Source: Luteimonas padinae
GTDB lineage: Bacteria; Pseudomonadota; Gammaproteobacteria; Xanthomonadales; Xanthomonadaceae
Length of the DNA stretch: 64,000 nt
Direction of reading: 5' to 3'
NCBI RefSeq assembly: GCF_014652935.1
Contig: NZ_BMZT01000005.1
Coordinates: forward strand, 62,001-126,000
Below, piece by piece: positions 7,715 through 15,834 of the stretch. The notes beneath the pieces are model-generated. The model had not been told where the DNA came from and did not search any database. It worked only from the letters and a program-made list of their open reading frames with translations. The translations under genes were made by a program, and so were the position numbers. The first letter of the stretch is position 1. Every line of letters starts with the position of its first letter.

Positions 7715-9643
7715 TCAGATGTCCCGCGCGACCCGGAAGCCGACGCGCGCGTTGGTGTTGTCCACCGGCGACGGCGCCCGCCACGAGCTGCGCGTCTGCG
7801 GCGGCGAGCTTGCCCAGGCACCTCCGCGCACCACCTGCATCCGGCAGCCCGGGTTGACCCAGGCGGCGCCGGACGTCGGCGCGCGGCGGTAGCTGTCGTG
7901 CCAGCAGTCGGCCACCCACTCGCTGACATTGCCCTCAAGATCGTGCAGGCCGAATGCATTCGCCGTGAAGCTGCCGACCGGCGCCGGCCCCCAATGGCCA
8001 TCGCCGTAGCCGTCGAAGGCATTGCTCCAGCCGCGGCCGCCGGGCGAGCGGTCCTTGCCACCGGTGAGGTTGCCGGTGCCCGCGGGCGGCGCGTCGTCGC
8101 CCCAGGGATAACGGCCGCGGCCGCCGGCGCGCAGCGCGTACTCGAATTCGGCCTCGCTGGGCAGGCGGTAGCGCTCGCCGCTGACCTCGGCCAGCCAGTC
8201 CGCGTAGGCCTGCGCATCGCGCGCGCTGACGTGGACCACCGGCAGGTTGGCCGCGGCCGGTGCGCCGGCGAAATCCGACCTCCAGTCCACGCCGCTGCGG
8301 CGGACGAAGTTGCCGCTGCGCTCGTCGTAGGCCATCGAGAAGCCGCGGCGCTCGGCGCGGGTGCGGTAGCCGGTGGCCTCGACGAAGCGGCGGAACTGCG
8401 CCACCGTGATTTCGTGAAGCGACAGCGCGAAGCCGCGATCGAAGCGCAGGTTGCGGCGCGGGCGCTCGCTGTCCCCGGCGTCACGGTCGCCGTCGACCGC
8501 GCCCATGGTGAAGCCGCCGTGCGGGACCACCACCATCCGCGGCCCGCGGCCACCGGCGGCAGCGTCGGTGAAGCGCTGGCCGGGGCGGAAGCTGCCGTAG
8601 TGCACCGCAAGGTCGATGCGCTCGCGCAGCTCGGCCACGGCGGGATCGCCCGGCTCCGCCAGCGTCAGCATGCGCGCCAGCAGGGTACGGGCGCGCTCGA
8701 TGCCGTCGGGCTTCGACAGCGCGGCGACGCCGTCGTCGCGCAGCCGTTCTATCCAGCGCCGGCGCTCGGTATCGACGCGGGCGCGCGCGTCGTCGACCGT
8801 ATCGACGTCCTCGCGCACCTCGCCGGCGTGGGCCAGCCAGGTCCCGGCGGTCTCGAAATCGCCCTCCGACGCGGCTTCCTCGGCGCGCCGGATCATCGCG
8901 CTCTCCACGGCCGCGAGGGTCTGCAGCGCACGCGGCTGGTCCGCATCGAGCGCCAGCGCCTGGCGCACCTTGGCCAGCGCCCCGCCGCCGGCCTCGCCCA
9001 GGCGGCCCTCGCGCAGCTCGACCTCGGCGGCGCGGTTGATCTCGGCCATTTCCTCGGCGCGGTCGACGCCGGCCAGGTACTCGACGACCTGGTCGCCGCC
9101 CGGGCGCAGGCTGCGCGCGACCGCGGCGACCTCGCGCGCGCGCCTGAGCGCGGCATCGTCATCGCCGGCGCGCGCCAGTGCCTGCCGGCCCTCGGCGAGA
9201 AGCGCGGTGAAGGCGCGTTCGAGGCCCTCGCGCGCGGGCGCGCTGTCGGGCACGTGCGCGAGCACGGCCTGGTAGAGCGGGATCGCCGAGCCCGGCCCCG
9301 CATCCAGGTCACCCGCTTCCAGCGCGGCATCCGCGCGCTCGAGGGCGTCTTCCAGCGCGACCTCGTTGTTGTCCAGCTCCACCTTCGGCGCGCGCCAGGT
9401 CAGGGTGTCGGCGAGGCGGTCGTCACCGCTGATGGTCACGCTGCCGTCGCCGCGCGCCTTGTCGGCGACAGCGTCCGGGGCCGCATCGCCGGACCCGGAA
9501 TCGCGCCCGCAGCCGGCGGCCAGCAGCAGCGCCAGCGCCGCGGCGGCGCCCGCGCGGCGCGCCCGGGCGGAGGTCAGGTGGAGGAATCGGCAGTCGGTCA
9601 CGGTGGCAGAGTACGGCAAGCCGCCCTGCCCGCGCAGCCACAT
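7715..9643 (-). CDS. Lipoprotein with formylglycine-generating-enzyme (SUMF1/FGE) domain
   Basis: 642 aa. A signal peptide ends in a lipobox (LLLAAGC), so outer- or inner-membrane anchoring is expected. Residues about 60-350 are charged, helical and TPR-like. The C-terminal 270 residues are an FGE/SUMF domain, with GGFTMG, LHEITVAQF, LPSEAEFEYALRAG, LEGNVSEWVADCW and VRGGAW motifs, ending in ARVGFRVARD. True FGE oxidises a cysteine of sulfatases, but many members have other or no known activity, and no sulfatase gene is nearby. The ATG is at 9643; an in-frame GTG at 9601 gives a more standard signal peptide and may be the real start. It is divergent from rnd. Confidence 0.82.
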   Translation of the reverse strand: MWLRGQGGLPYSATVTDCRFLHLTSARARRAGAAAALALLLAAGCGRDSGSGDAAPDAVADKARGDGSVTISGDDRLADTLTWRAPKVELDNNEVALEDALERADAALEAGDLDAGPGSAIPLYQAVLAHVPDSAPAREGLERAFTALLAEGRQALARAGDDDAALRRAREVAAVARSLRPGGDQVVEYLAGVDRAEEMAEINRAAEVELREGRLGEAGGGALAKVRQALALDADQPRALQTLAAVESAMIRRAEEAASEGDFETAGTWLAHAGEVREDVDTVDDARARVDTERRRWIERLRDDGVAALSKPDGIERARTLLARMLTLAEPGDPAVAELRERIDLAVHYGSFRPGQRFTDAAAGGRGPRMVVVPHGGFTMGAVDGDRDAGDSERPRRNLRFDRGFALSLHEITVAQFRRFVEATGYRTRAERRGFSMAYDERSGNFVRRSGVDWRSDFAGAPAAANLPVVHVSARDAQAYADWLAEVSGERYRLPSEAEFEYALRAGGRGRYPWGDDAPPAGTGNLTGGKDRSPGGRGWSNAFDGYGDGHWGPAPVGSFTANAFGLHDLEGNVSEWVADCWHDSYRRAPTSGAAWVNPGCRMQVVRGGAWASSPPQTRSSWRAPSPVDNTNARVGFRVARDI

Positions 9644-9656
9644 GGCCCCGCCGCCG

Positions 9657-9686
9657 TTGCCCCCGGCCCGCGGCGGCCGGTACGCT
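9657..9686 (+). promoter_or_regulatory. Candidate promoter of rnd, possibly leaderless
   Basis: TTGCCC (9657-9662) and TACGCT (9681-9686) are separated by 18 bp. The -10-like box ends 7 bp before the rnd ATG (9694), and no Shine-Dalgarno sequence lies between. If used, transcription would begin at or beside the start codon. Assigned by eye only. Confidence 0.35.
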
Positions 9687-9693
9687 GGCGCCG

Positions 9694-10812
9694 ATGGAAC
9701 CCGACTTCACCTGGGTGGCCGAGCCCGCCGCCCTCCTCGCACGCTTCGACACCCCGCCCTCCCGCATCGGCCTGGACACCGAGTTCATCCGCGAGCGCAC
9801 CTGGTGGCCGCACCTGGCCCTGGTGCAGGTGGCGGTGCGCGACGAAATCCTGCTGGTCGACGTGCAGGCTGCGGGCATGGCGAAGGCCCTGCGCGGCATC
9901 CTGGCCAACCCCGCCATCACCAAGGTGATGCACAGCGCCAGCGAGGACCTGGTCGCCCTCCAGCACGCCTGCGGGGCGGTGCCGGAGCCACTGTTCGACA
10001 CCCAGGTGGCGGCGGCGATCGCCGGCATCGCGGCCGGTGCCGGCTACCAGCGCCTGGTCGCCGACATCGCCGGCGTCACCCTGGACAAGGGCGAGACCCG
10101 CTCTGACTGGTCGCGCCGTCCGCTGTCCGACGCCCAGCTCGCCTACGCCGCCGACGACGTGCGCCACCTGTTCGAGCTCCACGACGCGCTGTCCGCGAAG
10201 CTCGAGGCGCTCGGCCGCATGGACTGGCTGCGCGAGGACTGCGCGCGCATGATCGCCACCGCCCGTGACAGCGGGCTCGAGCGCTGGCCGCACCTGCCGA
10301 TCCGCAGCGCGCAGCACTTCGACCGTGCCGCCCAGCTCCGCCTGCTGCGCCTGCTGCGCTGGCGCGACGCCTGGGCCCGTGAACACGACCGCCCGCGCAG
10401 CTGGGTGCTCGACAACGAGCTCGCGACCACCCTGGCGCGCAGCGCGCCGGCCGATCTGCCGGCGCTGAAAGCGGTGCTCGACCGCCACCCCAAGGCCCCG
10501 CGCAAGCTGGCCGCGGAGCTGCTGGACGCGCTGGCCACGCCGCTGCCGGACGAGGATGACGCACCGCCGGTACGCATCGACGAGCGCGACAAGCGCGCCC
10601 TGCGGCGGCTGCAGGATGCCGTGGCCGCCGAAAGCGCGGCACTCGGCCTGCCCGACGGGGTGCTGGCGTCCCGCCGCAAGCTGGAGGCGCTGAAGGACGA
10701 AGGCGACTGGTCGGTATTCGGCACATGGCGCCGTGCGCGGCTGGAGCCGGTGCTGGCCCCCCTGCTGCCGGGCGCCGCGGGGGAATTGCCGAGCGGCGAG
10801 GCAGGCGTATAG
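9694..10812 (+). CDS. rnd: Ribonuclease D
   Basis: 372 aa. This is a 3'-5' exoribonuclease that trims tRNA and other small RNA 3' ends. The DEDDy exonuclease motifs are visible: LDTEF near residues 24-28, the middle Asp region around HSASEDL, and YAADDVRHL near 150. A C-terminal HRDC-like helical region follows from about residue 205. Length matches E. coli Rnd (375 aa). It reads directly toward tRNA-Ala(CGC), which begins 15 bp after the stop codon. The start is ATG 9694 with no obvious ribosome-binding site. Confidence 0.93.
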   Translation: MEPDFTWVAEPAALLARFDTPPSRIGLDTEFIRERTWWPHLALVQVAVRDEILLVDVQAAGMAKALRGILANPAITKVMHSASEDLVALQHACGAVPEPLFDTQVAAAIAGIAAGAGYQRLVADIAGVTLDKGETRSDWSRRPLSDAQLAYAADDVRHLFELHDALSAKLEALGRMDWLREDCARMIATARDSGLERWPHLPIRSAQHFDRAAQLRLLRLLRWRDAWAREHDRPRSWVLDNELATTLARSAPADLPALKAVLDRHPKAPRKLAAELLDALATPLPDEDDAPPVRIDERDKRALRRLQDAVAAESAALGLPDGVLASRRKLEALKDEGDWSVFGTWRRARLEPVLAPLLPGAAGELPSGEAGV

Positions 10813-10813
10813 A
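10786..10813 (+). promoter_or_regulatory. Candidate sigma-70 promoter of tRNA-Ala
   Basis: TTGCCG (10786-10791), a 16-bp spacer and TATAGA (10808-10813) lie inside the 3' end of rnd; the -10 box overlaps the rnd TAG stop. The mature tRNA begins 15 bp downstream. Read-through from rnd is also possible. Confidence 0.5.
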
Positions 10814-10827
10814 ATGCGATCCCCTGT

Positions 10828-10903
<76 letters not shown>

Positions 10904-10909
10904 CGATCC

Positions 10910-10952
10910 AAAGGAAGGCCCCGGGCGCGCTGGCTCCCGGGGCTTTTCCTTT
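10910..10952 (+). terminator. Hairpin terminator after tRNA-Ala
   Basis: Long inverted repeat: AAAGGAA-GGCCCCGGG, a 12-nt loop region, then CCCGGGGC-TTTTCCTTT. The T-rich right arm fits a Rho-independent terminator, and the A/T outer arms make it potentially bidirectional. Confidence 0.75.
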
Positions 10953-10977
10953 CCGGGCCTGCCACGGGCCGGCGAGG

Positions 10978-11006
10978 TTGGGAAAGTCGCGGCTCCATGC
11001 GAAAAT
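10978..11006 (+). promoter_or_regulatory. Candidate sigma-70 promoter of tRNA-Arg
   Basis: TTGGGA (10978-10983), a 17-bp spacer and GAAAAT (11001-11006) lie 10 bp before the mature tRNA-Arg 5' end and after the preceding terminator, so the tRNA appears to have its own promoter. Confidence 0.45.
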
Positions 11007-11016
11007 CGCCGGATCG

Positions 11017-11093
11017 GGCCCCGTAGCTCAGCTGGATAGAGCGTCCCCCTCCTAAGGGGAAGGTCGCACGTTCGAATCGTGCCGGGGTCGCCA
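11017..11093 (+). tRNA. tRNA-Arg (anticodon CCT)
   Basis: 77 nt with encoded CCA. Acceptor GGCCCCG pairs with CGGGGTC (one G-U). D-arm AGCTCAGCTGGATAGAGC and T-loop GTTCGAATC are canonical. The anticodon stem TCCCC/GGGGA holds loop CTCCTAA, giving CCT, which reads AGG. The dehydrogenase gene begins about 94 bp downstream. Confidence 0.96.
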
Positions 11094-11186
11094 TCCGCAT
11101 TCCACGCATCCGTCGCGGCCTTGGCCGCTGCTCCCTTCAAGCTGCGCGGCGTTCCCGCCGCGGCCAAGACTCAGGAGTTCTTCCGC

Positions 11187-12722
11187 ATGACCCACCCCGT
11201 CCTCACCGCCCTCGGCCTGTCCGGCAGCGAATCCGGCACCTACCTCGGCAATGGCGAGTGGGCGTCGACCCGCGACGCCGGCGTGCTGGAGCCGGTCAAC
11301 CCGACCGACGGCGAGGTGCTGGGGCAGGTGCATGCCGCCTCCGAGGCCGACTACGAGCTGATCGTCGAGCGCGCCCAGCGCGCCTTCAAGTCCTGGCGCA
11401 CCACCCCGGCGCCGCTGCGCGGCGAGGCCATCCGCCTGTGCGCCAACGCGCTGCGCGCGAACAAGGACATGCTCGGCTCGCTGGTCGCGCTGGAGATGGG
11501 CAAGTCGAAGCCGGAAGGCGACGGCGAGGTGCAGGAGATGATCGACATCGGCGACTTCGCCGTCGGCCTCTCGCGCCAGCTCTACGGCCTGACCATGCAC
11601 TCCGAGCGCCCCGGCCACCGCATGTACGAGCAGTGGCATCCGCTGGGCATCGTCGGGATCATCTCGGCGTTCAACTTCCCGGTCGCGGTCTGGGCCTGGA
11701 ACTCCTTCATCGCCGCCGTCTGCGGCGACATCTCGATCTGGAAGCCCTCGGGCAAGACCCCGCTGTCGGCGATCGCGTCGATGCGCGTGTGCAACGAGGC
11801 GCTGCGCGAGGGCGGCTTCCCCGACCTCTTCTTCCTGTTCAACGACACCGACAACTCGCTGGCCGAGCGCATGGTCGACGACAAGCGCGTGGCGATGATC
11901 AGCTTCACCGGTTCCACGAAGGTCGGCCGCCAGGTCGGCGAGCGCGTCGCGCGCCGCATGGGCCGCTCGCTGCTGGAACTCGGCGGCAACAACGCGATGA
12001 TCGTCGACGAGACCGCGGACCTGAAGCTCGCCATCCCGGCGATCGTGTTCGGCGCCGTCGGCACCGCCGGCCAGCGCTGCACCACCACGCGCCGCGCCTT
12101 CATCCATGAGTCGATCTACGACGACGTGCTGGCCAAGCTCAAGGCCGGCTACGCGCAGGTCGAGAAGAAGATCGGCGACCCCACCGACGCCGCCAACCTG
12201 ATGGGCCCGCTCAACAGCCAGGCGGCGGTCGACGCCTACCTGGCGGCGATCGAGAAGGCCAAGGCCAGCGGCGGCACCGTCGAGACCGGCGGCCGCGCGC
12301 TGACCGACCGCAAGGGCTTCTTCGTGCTGCCGACCATCGTCACCGGCCTGGCCAACGACGCCGAGGTGGTGCAGACCGAGACCTTCGCGCCGATCCTGTA
12401 CGTGATGAAGTACTCGGAGCTCGAGGACGCGATCGCGATGCAGAACGACGTGCCGCAGGGCCTGTCGTCGGCGATCTTCACCACCAACCTCAAGCGCGCC
12501 GAGGCCTTCCTGTCGGCGGCGGGTTCGGACTGCGGCATCGCCAACGTCAACATCGGCACCTCGGGCGCCGAGATCGGCGGCGCCTTCGGCGGCGAGAAGG
12601 AGACCGGCGGCGGCCGCGAGTCGGGTTCGGACGCGTGGCGCGCCTACATGCGCCGCCAGACCAATACCATCAACTACTCCGACGCGCTGCCGCTGGCCCA
12701 GGGCATCAAGTTCGACCTCTGA
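11187..12722 (+). CDS. amaB: ALDH7-type aldehyde dehydrogenase (probable aminoadipate semialdehyde / piperideine-6-carboxylate dehydrogenase)
   Basis: 511 aa from ATG 11187, chosen because of the conserved N-terminus and a caggag ribosome-binding site 10 bp upstream. It is an NAD(P)-dependent aldehyde dehydrogenase with catalytic Cys298 (GQRCTTTR) and general-base Glu264 (LELGGNN). The [11 protein letters not shown] cofactor region and the [18 protein letters not shown]-terminal signature are typical of the ALDH7 (antiquitin) subfamily. Family members oxidise L-2-aminoadipate 6-semialdehyde in lysine breakdown. The gene symbol is by subfamily resemblance; no other lysine-catabolic gene is in the window. 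Confidence 0.82.
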   Translation: MTHPVLTALGLSGSESGTYLGNGEWASTRDAGVLEPVNPTDGEVLGQVHAASEADYELIVERAQRAFKSWRTTPAPLRGEAIRLCANALRANKDMLGSLVALEMGKSKPEGDGEVQEMIDIGDFAVGLSRQLYGLTMHSERPGHRMYEQWHPLGIVGIISAFNFPVAVWAWNSFIAAVCGDISIWKPSGKTPLSAIASMRVCNEALREGGFPDLFFLFNDTDNSLAERMVDDKRVAMISFTGSTKVGRQVGERVARRMGRSLLELGGNNAMIVDETADLKLAIPAIVFGAVGTAGQRCTTTRRAFIHESIYDDVLAKLKAGYAQVEKKIGDPTDAANLMGPLNSQAAVDAYLAAIEKAKASGGTVETGGRALTDRKGFFVLPTIVTGLANDAEVVQTETFAPILYVMKYSELEDAIAMQNDVPQGLSSAIFTTNLKRAEAFLSAAGSDCGIANVNIGTSGAEIGGAFGGEKETGGGRESGSDAWRAYMRRQTNTINYSDALPLAQGIKFDL

Positions 12723-12732
12723 GGACACCCCC

Positions 12733-13791
12733 ATGTACGGGTTGGCGCGGCCCTTCCTGTTCGCCCTCGACGCCGAGCGCGCGCATGGCCTGGGGCTGTC
12801 GTCGCTCGAGGCGCTGCACCGCCTGCGGCTGCAGCGCCTGCTCGGGCGCGCGCCGCGCCCGTTCCCGGTCAAGGCCCTTGGCCTGGACTTCCCCAACCCG
12901 GTCGGCCTGGCCGCCGGGCTGGACAAGAACGGTGAACACATCGACGCGCTGCTGGCGCTGGGCTTCGGCTTCGTCGAAGTCGGCACGGTGACGCCGCGGC
13001 CACAGCCGGGCAACCAGGCGCCGCGCATGTTCCGCCTGCCGCAGCACCGCGCGGTGATCAACCGCCTGGGCTTCAACAACGCCGGCGTGGATGCGCTGGT
13101 GCGCAACGTCGCGCGCGCCAGGCGCAGCGGCGGCGGCGTGCTCGGCATCAACATCGGCAAGAACAAGGACACGCCCAACGAGTCGGCGCACACCGACTAC
13201 CTGCACTGCCTGGAGCGCGTCTACCCGCTGGCCGACTACGTCACCGTCAACATTTCCTCGCCCAACACCGCCGGCCTGCGCGAGCTGCAGGAGGAACAGG
13301 CGCTGCGCCGCCTGGTGGGCGAGCTGCGCGAGGCGCAGGAGCGTCTGGCCTCGCGCCATGGCCGCCGCGTACCGCTGCTGGTCAAGGTCGCGCCCGACCT
13401 CAGCGACGAGGACATAGACGCCGCCGCGCGCGTGCTCGGCGACCTCGGCGTGGACGGCGTGATCGCCACCAACACCACGGTGTCGCGCATCGCCGTGCAG
13501 GACCACGCGCACGCGCACGAGACCGGCGGCCTGTCGGGCGAGCCGCTGATGAACAAGTCCACCGCGGTGCTGCGGATGCTGCGCACGCGGCTGCCGGAGA
13601 CGATCCCGCTGGTGGGCGTGGGCGGCATCCTGTCCGGCGCGGACGCGGCGAAGAAGACCGCGGCCGGGGCTTCGCTGGTGCAGCTCTATACCGGCCTGGT
13701 CTATCGCGGCCCGGCGCTGATCGGCGAATGCGTGGAGGCGATCCGCCGCCGCAAGGAAGCCCCCAGCCGCGGCAACCTGCCCAACCTGTGA
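12733..13791 (+). CDS. pyrD: Dihydroorotate dehydrogenase (quinone), class 2
   Basis: 352 aa. This FMN enzyme oxidises dihydroorotate to orotate in pyrimidine synthesis, passing electrons to membrane quinone. The N-terminal amphipathic helix region (1-40) is characteristic of the membrane-bound class 2. [28 protein letters not shown] and the catalytic-serine stretch [10 protein letters not shown] are all present, as is GVGGI near the FMN phosphate site. It begins 10 bp after the dehydrogenase gene and ends in a GTGA overlap with murB, so it probably belongs to one transcript. Confidence 0.95.
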   Translation: MYGLARPFLFALDAERAHGLGLSSLEALHRLRLQRLLGRAPRPFPVKALGLDFPNPVGLAAGLDKNGEHIDALLALGFGFVEVGTVTPRPQPGNQAPRMFRLPQHRAVINRLGFNNAGVDALVRNVARARRSGGGVLGINIGKNKDTPNESAHTDYLHCLERVYPLADYVTVNISSPNTAGLRELQEEQALRRLVGELREAQERLASRHGRRVPLLVKVAPDLSDEDIDAAARVLGDLGVDGVIATNTTVSRIAVQDHAHAHETGGLSGEPLMNKSTAVLRMLRTRLPETIPLVGVGGILSGADAAKKTAAGASLVQLYTGLVYRGPALIGECVEAIRRRKEAPSRGNLPNL

Positions 13792-14846
13792 GCACCGCTG
13801 CTTCCGAAGCCGGGTCCGCCGCACGCTGGACGCGCGACGCCGACCTGACCGCGCGCACCAGCTTCCGGGTGCCGGCGCGGGCGGCGTGGCTGGTCGAAGT
13901 GTCCGACGCGGGCAGCCTGCCCGCCGTGCTCGCCGATCCCCGGATCGCCGGGGCCGAACTGCTCGTGTTCGGCGGCGGCAGCAACCTGCTGTTCGCCGCG
14001 CCGCTCGACGGCGTTGCGCTGGCCCTGACCGGCGACGCCGTGGAGGTCGTGGGCGACGACGGCGACCACGTGGTGGTGCGCGCCGGGGCCGGGCACGGCT
14101 GGCATGGCTTCGTGCAGCACACGCTGTCGCTGGGGCTGTCCGGACTGGAGAACCTGTCGCTGATCCCCGGCACCGTGGGCGCCGCGCCGATCCAGAACAT
14201 CGGTGCCTACGGCGTCGAAATCGACCAGCGCGTGCATGCCGTCGAGGCCTGGGACCGCGACGCCGGACGCCCGGTGCGGCTGGCCGCGGACGACTGCGGC
14301 TTCGCCTACCGCGACAGCCGCTTCAAGCGCGAGAGCGGGCGCTGGGTGGTCACGGCGGTGGAGTTCGCGCTGTCGCGCACGCCGCGGCTGCAGCTCGGCT
14401 ATGCGGGCATCGGCGCTGAACTCGCGACGATGGGCGTCGTGGAGCCCACGCCGGCGCTGGTCTCCGAAGCCGTCTGCCGGATCCGCCGGAGCAAGCTGCC
14501 CGACCCGGCCGTGCTCGGCAACGCGGGCAGCTTCTTCAAGAATCCGATCGTGCCGGAAGGCCAGGCCGCGGGCCTGCTCGACGCGCATCCCGGCATGCCT
14601 TCGTTCACGGCGGGCCCGTGCCTGCGCAAGCTGTCCGCCGGCTGGCTGATCGACGCGGCGGGATGGAAGGGCCATCGCGATGGCGATGCCGGCGTCGCGC
14701 CCGGGCACGCGCTGGTGCTGGTGAACCACGGCCAGGCGAGCGGTGCGGAGCTGCTGGCGCTGGCGCGACGGATCGCCGGCTCGGTGCAGGCGCGCTTCGG
14801 CGTGGCGCTGGAGCCTGAGCCGCGCATCGTCGGCGCCAGCTGGTGA
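13788..14846 (+). CDS. murB: UDP-N-acetylmuramate dehydrogenase MurB (type I)
   Basis: 352 aa using GTG 13788, which overlaps the pyrD stop (GTGA). A longer in-frame reading into pyrD is unlikely. The cytoplasmic flavoenzyme makes UDP-MurNAc for peptidoglycan. FAD-binding stretch [11 protein letters not shown], substrate region [19 protein letters not shown], and [10 protein letters not shown] with the catalytic serine are visible; the protein ends with a Glu-containing EPEPRIVG stretch. Length and motif spacing fit type I enzymes such as E. coli MurB. Confidence 0.93.
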   Translation: MSTAASEAGSAARWTRDADLTARTSFRVPARAAWLVEVSDAGSLPAVLADPRIAGAELLVFGGGSNLLFAAPLDGVALALTGDAVEVVGDDGDHVVVRAGAGHGWHGFVQHTLSLGLSGLENLSLIPGTVGAAPIQNIGAYGVEIDQRVHAVEAWDRDAGRPVRLAADDCGFAYRDSRFKRESGRWVVTAVEFALSRTPRLQLGYAGIGAELATMGVVEPTPALVSEAVCRIRRSKLPDPAVLGNAGSFFKNPIVPEGQAAGLLDAHPGMPSFTAGPCLRKLSAGWLIDAAGWKGHRDGDAGVAPGHALVLVNHGQASGAELLALARRIAGSVQARFGVALEPEPRIVGASW

Positions 14847-15757
14847 GCCCCGCCGCATCCAGCCCGCAGGCCCGCGCCGCGCTGCTGATGCTGGGCAGCA
14901 CCAGCTTCTTCGCCGCGATGGCGGTGACCATCCGACTGGCGTCCGAGGCCCTGTCGACCTACGAGGTGGCGTTCTTCCGCAACCTCTTCGGCCTGCTGTT
15001 CCTGCTGCCGTTCCTGTTCCGCGGCCGCCGGGAGCTGCCGCGCACGAAGCAGCTGCCGCGCTACCTGGTGCGCTGCGCGATCGGCGTCGCCTCGATGCTG
15101 TGCGGGTTCTGGGCGCTTGGCCACCTGCCGATGGCGCAGGCGGTGGCGCTGTCCTACGCCACGCCGCTGTTCGCGACCGTGGCCGCGGTGTTCATCCTCG
15201 GCGAGACCGTGCGCCTGCGGCGCTGGTCGGCGGTGGTCATCGGGCTGGTCGGGGTGCTGGTGATCGTGCGTCCCGGCAGCACCGAGTTCAGCCTCGGCAC
15301 CCTGGTCGCCCTGTCCGGCGCCCTGCTCGCGGCGCTGGTGGCGATCCAGATCAAGCAGCTTTCGCGCGTCGACGCCGCCGACACCATCGTCTTCTACACC
15401 TACGTGTTCTGGGTGCCGATCTCGCTGGTGCCGGCGCTGTTCGCCTGGCAGTGGCCGCAGGGCATCCAGTGGCTCTGGCTGCTCCTGCTCGGCGCCTTCG
15501 GCACCGGCGGGCAGCTGCTGTGGACGCGGGCCCTGAAGATCGGCGAGGTTTCGGCGCTGCAGCCGATCAGCTTCGTCCAGCTGCCGCTGGTGGCGCTGGC
15601 GGCGTGGCTGCTGTTCGGCGAGGCGCCCACGCGCTGGACCCTGGCAGGCGCCGGCATCATCCTCGCCGCCAACATCTACATCGCGCATCGCGAGGTGCAG
15701 CTGGCGCGGCGTGCGGCGACCACCGCGCCCGCCGAGGCGGCCAAGCCGGCGGAATGA
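14843..15757 (+). CDS. EamA/DMT-family transporter
   Basis: 304 aa with GTG start 14843 overlapping the murB stop (GTGA). About ten hydrophobic helices in two repeats of five, with the EamA hallmarks of an early conserved Glu (TYEVAFFRN) and the PLFATVAAVFILGETV motif in the first repeat, mirrored by LPLVALAAWLLFGEAP in the second. It is an inner-membrane metabolite exporter of unknown substrate. Translational overlap places it in the pyrD-murB unit, but a role in cell-wall or nucleotide metabolism is only suggested by position. Confidence 0.86.
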   Translation: MSPAASSPQARAALLMLGSTSFFAAMAVTIRLASEALSTYEVAFFRNLFGLLFLLPFLFRGRRELPRTKQLPRYLVRCAIGVASMLCGFWALGHLPMAQAVALSYATPLFATVAAVFILGETVRLRRWSAVVIGLVGVLVIVRPGSTEFSLGTLVALSGALLAALVAIQIKQLSRVDAADTIVFYTYVFWVPISLVPALFAWQWPQGIQWLWLLLLGAFGTGGQLLWTRALKIGEVSALQPISFVQLPLVALAAWLLFGEAPTRWTLAGAGIILAANIYIAHREVQLARRAATTAPAEAAKPAE

Positions 15758-15780
15758 GTCCGGCCGTACCCCCGCAATGA

Positions 15781-15808
15781 CGAAGGGCCCGGTTTCCCGG
15801 GCCCTTCG
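15781..15808. terminator. Hairpin between convergent genes
   Basis: Perfect 12-bp stem CGAAGGGCCCGG / CCGGGCCCTTCG with a 4-nt loop, centred between the convergent EamA transporter and S8 protease genes. It lacks a strong T-run on either side, so termination efficiency is uncertain. Confidence 0.65.
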
Positions 15809-15834
15809 CTTGCATCACCGCAGGCTTGCGCCGG

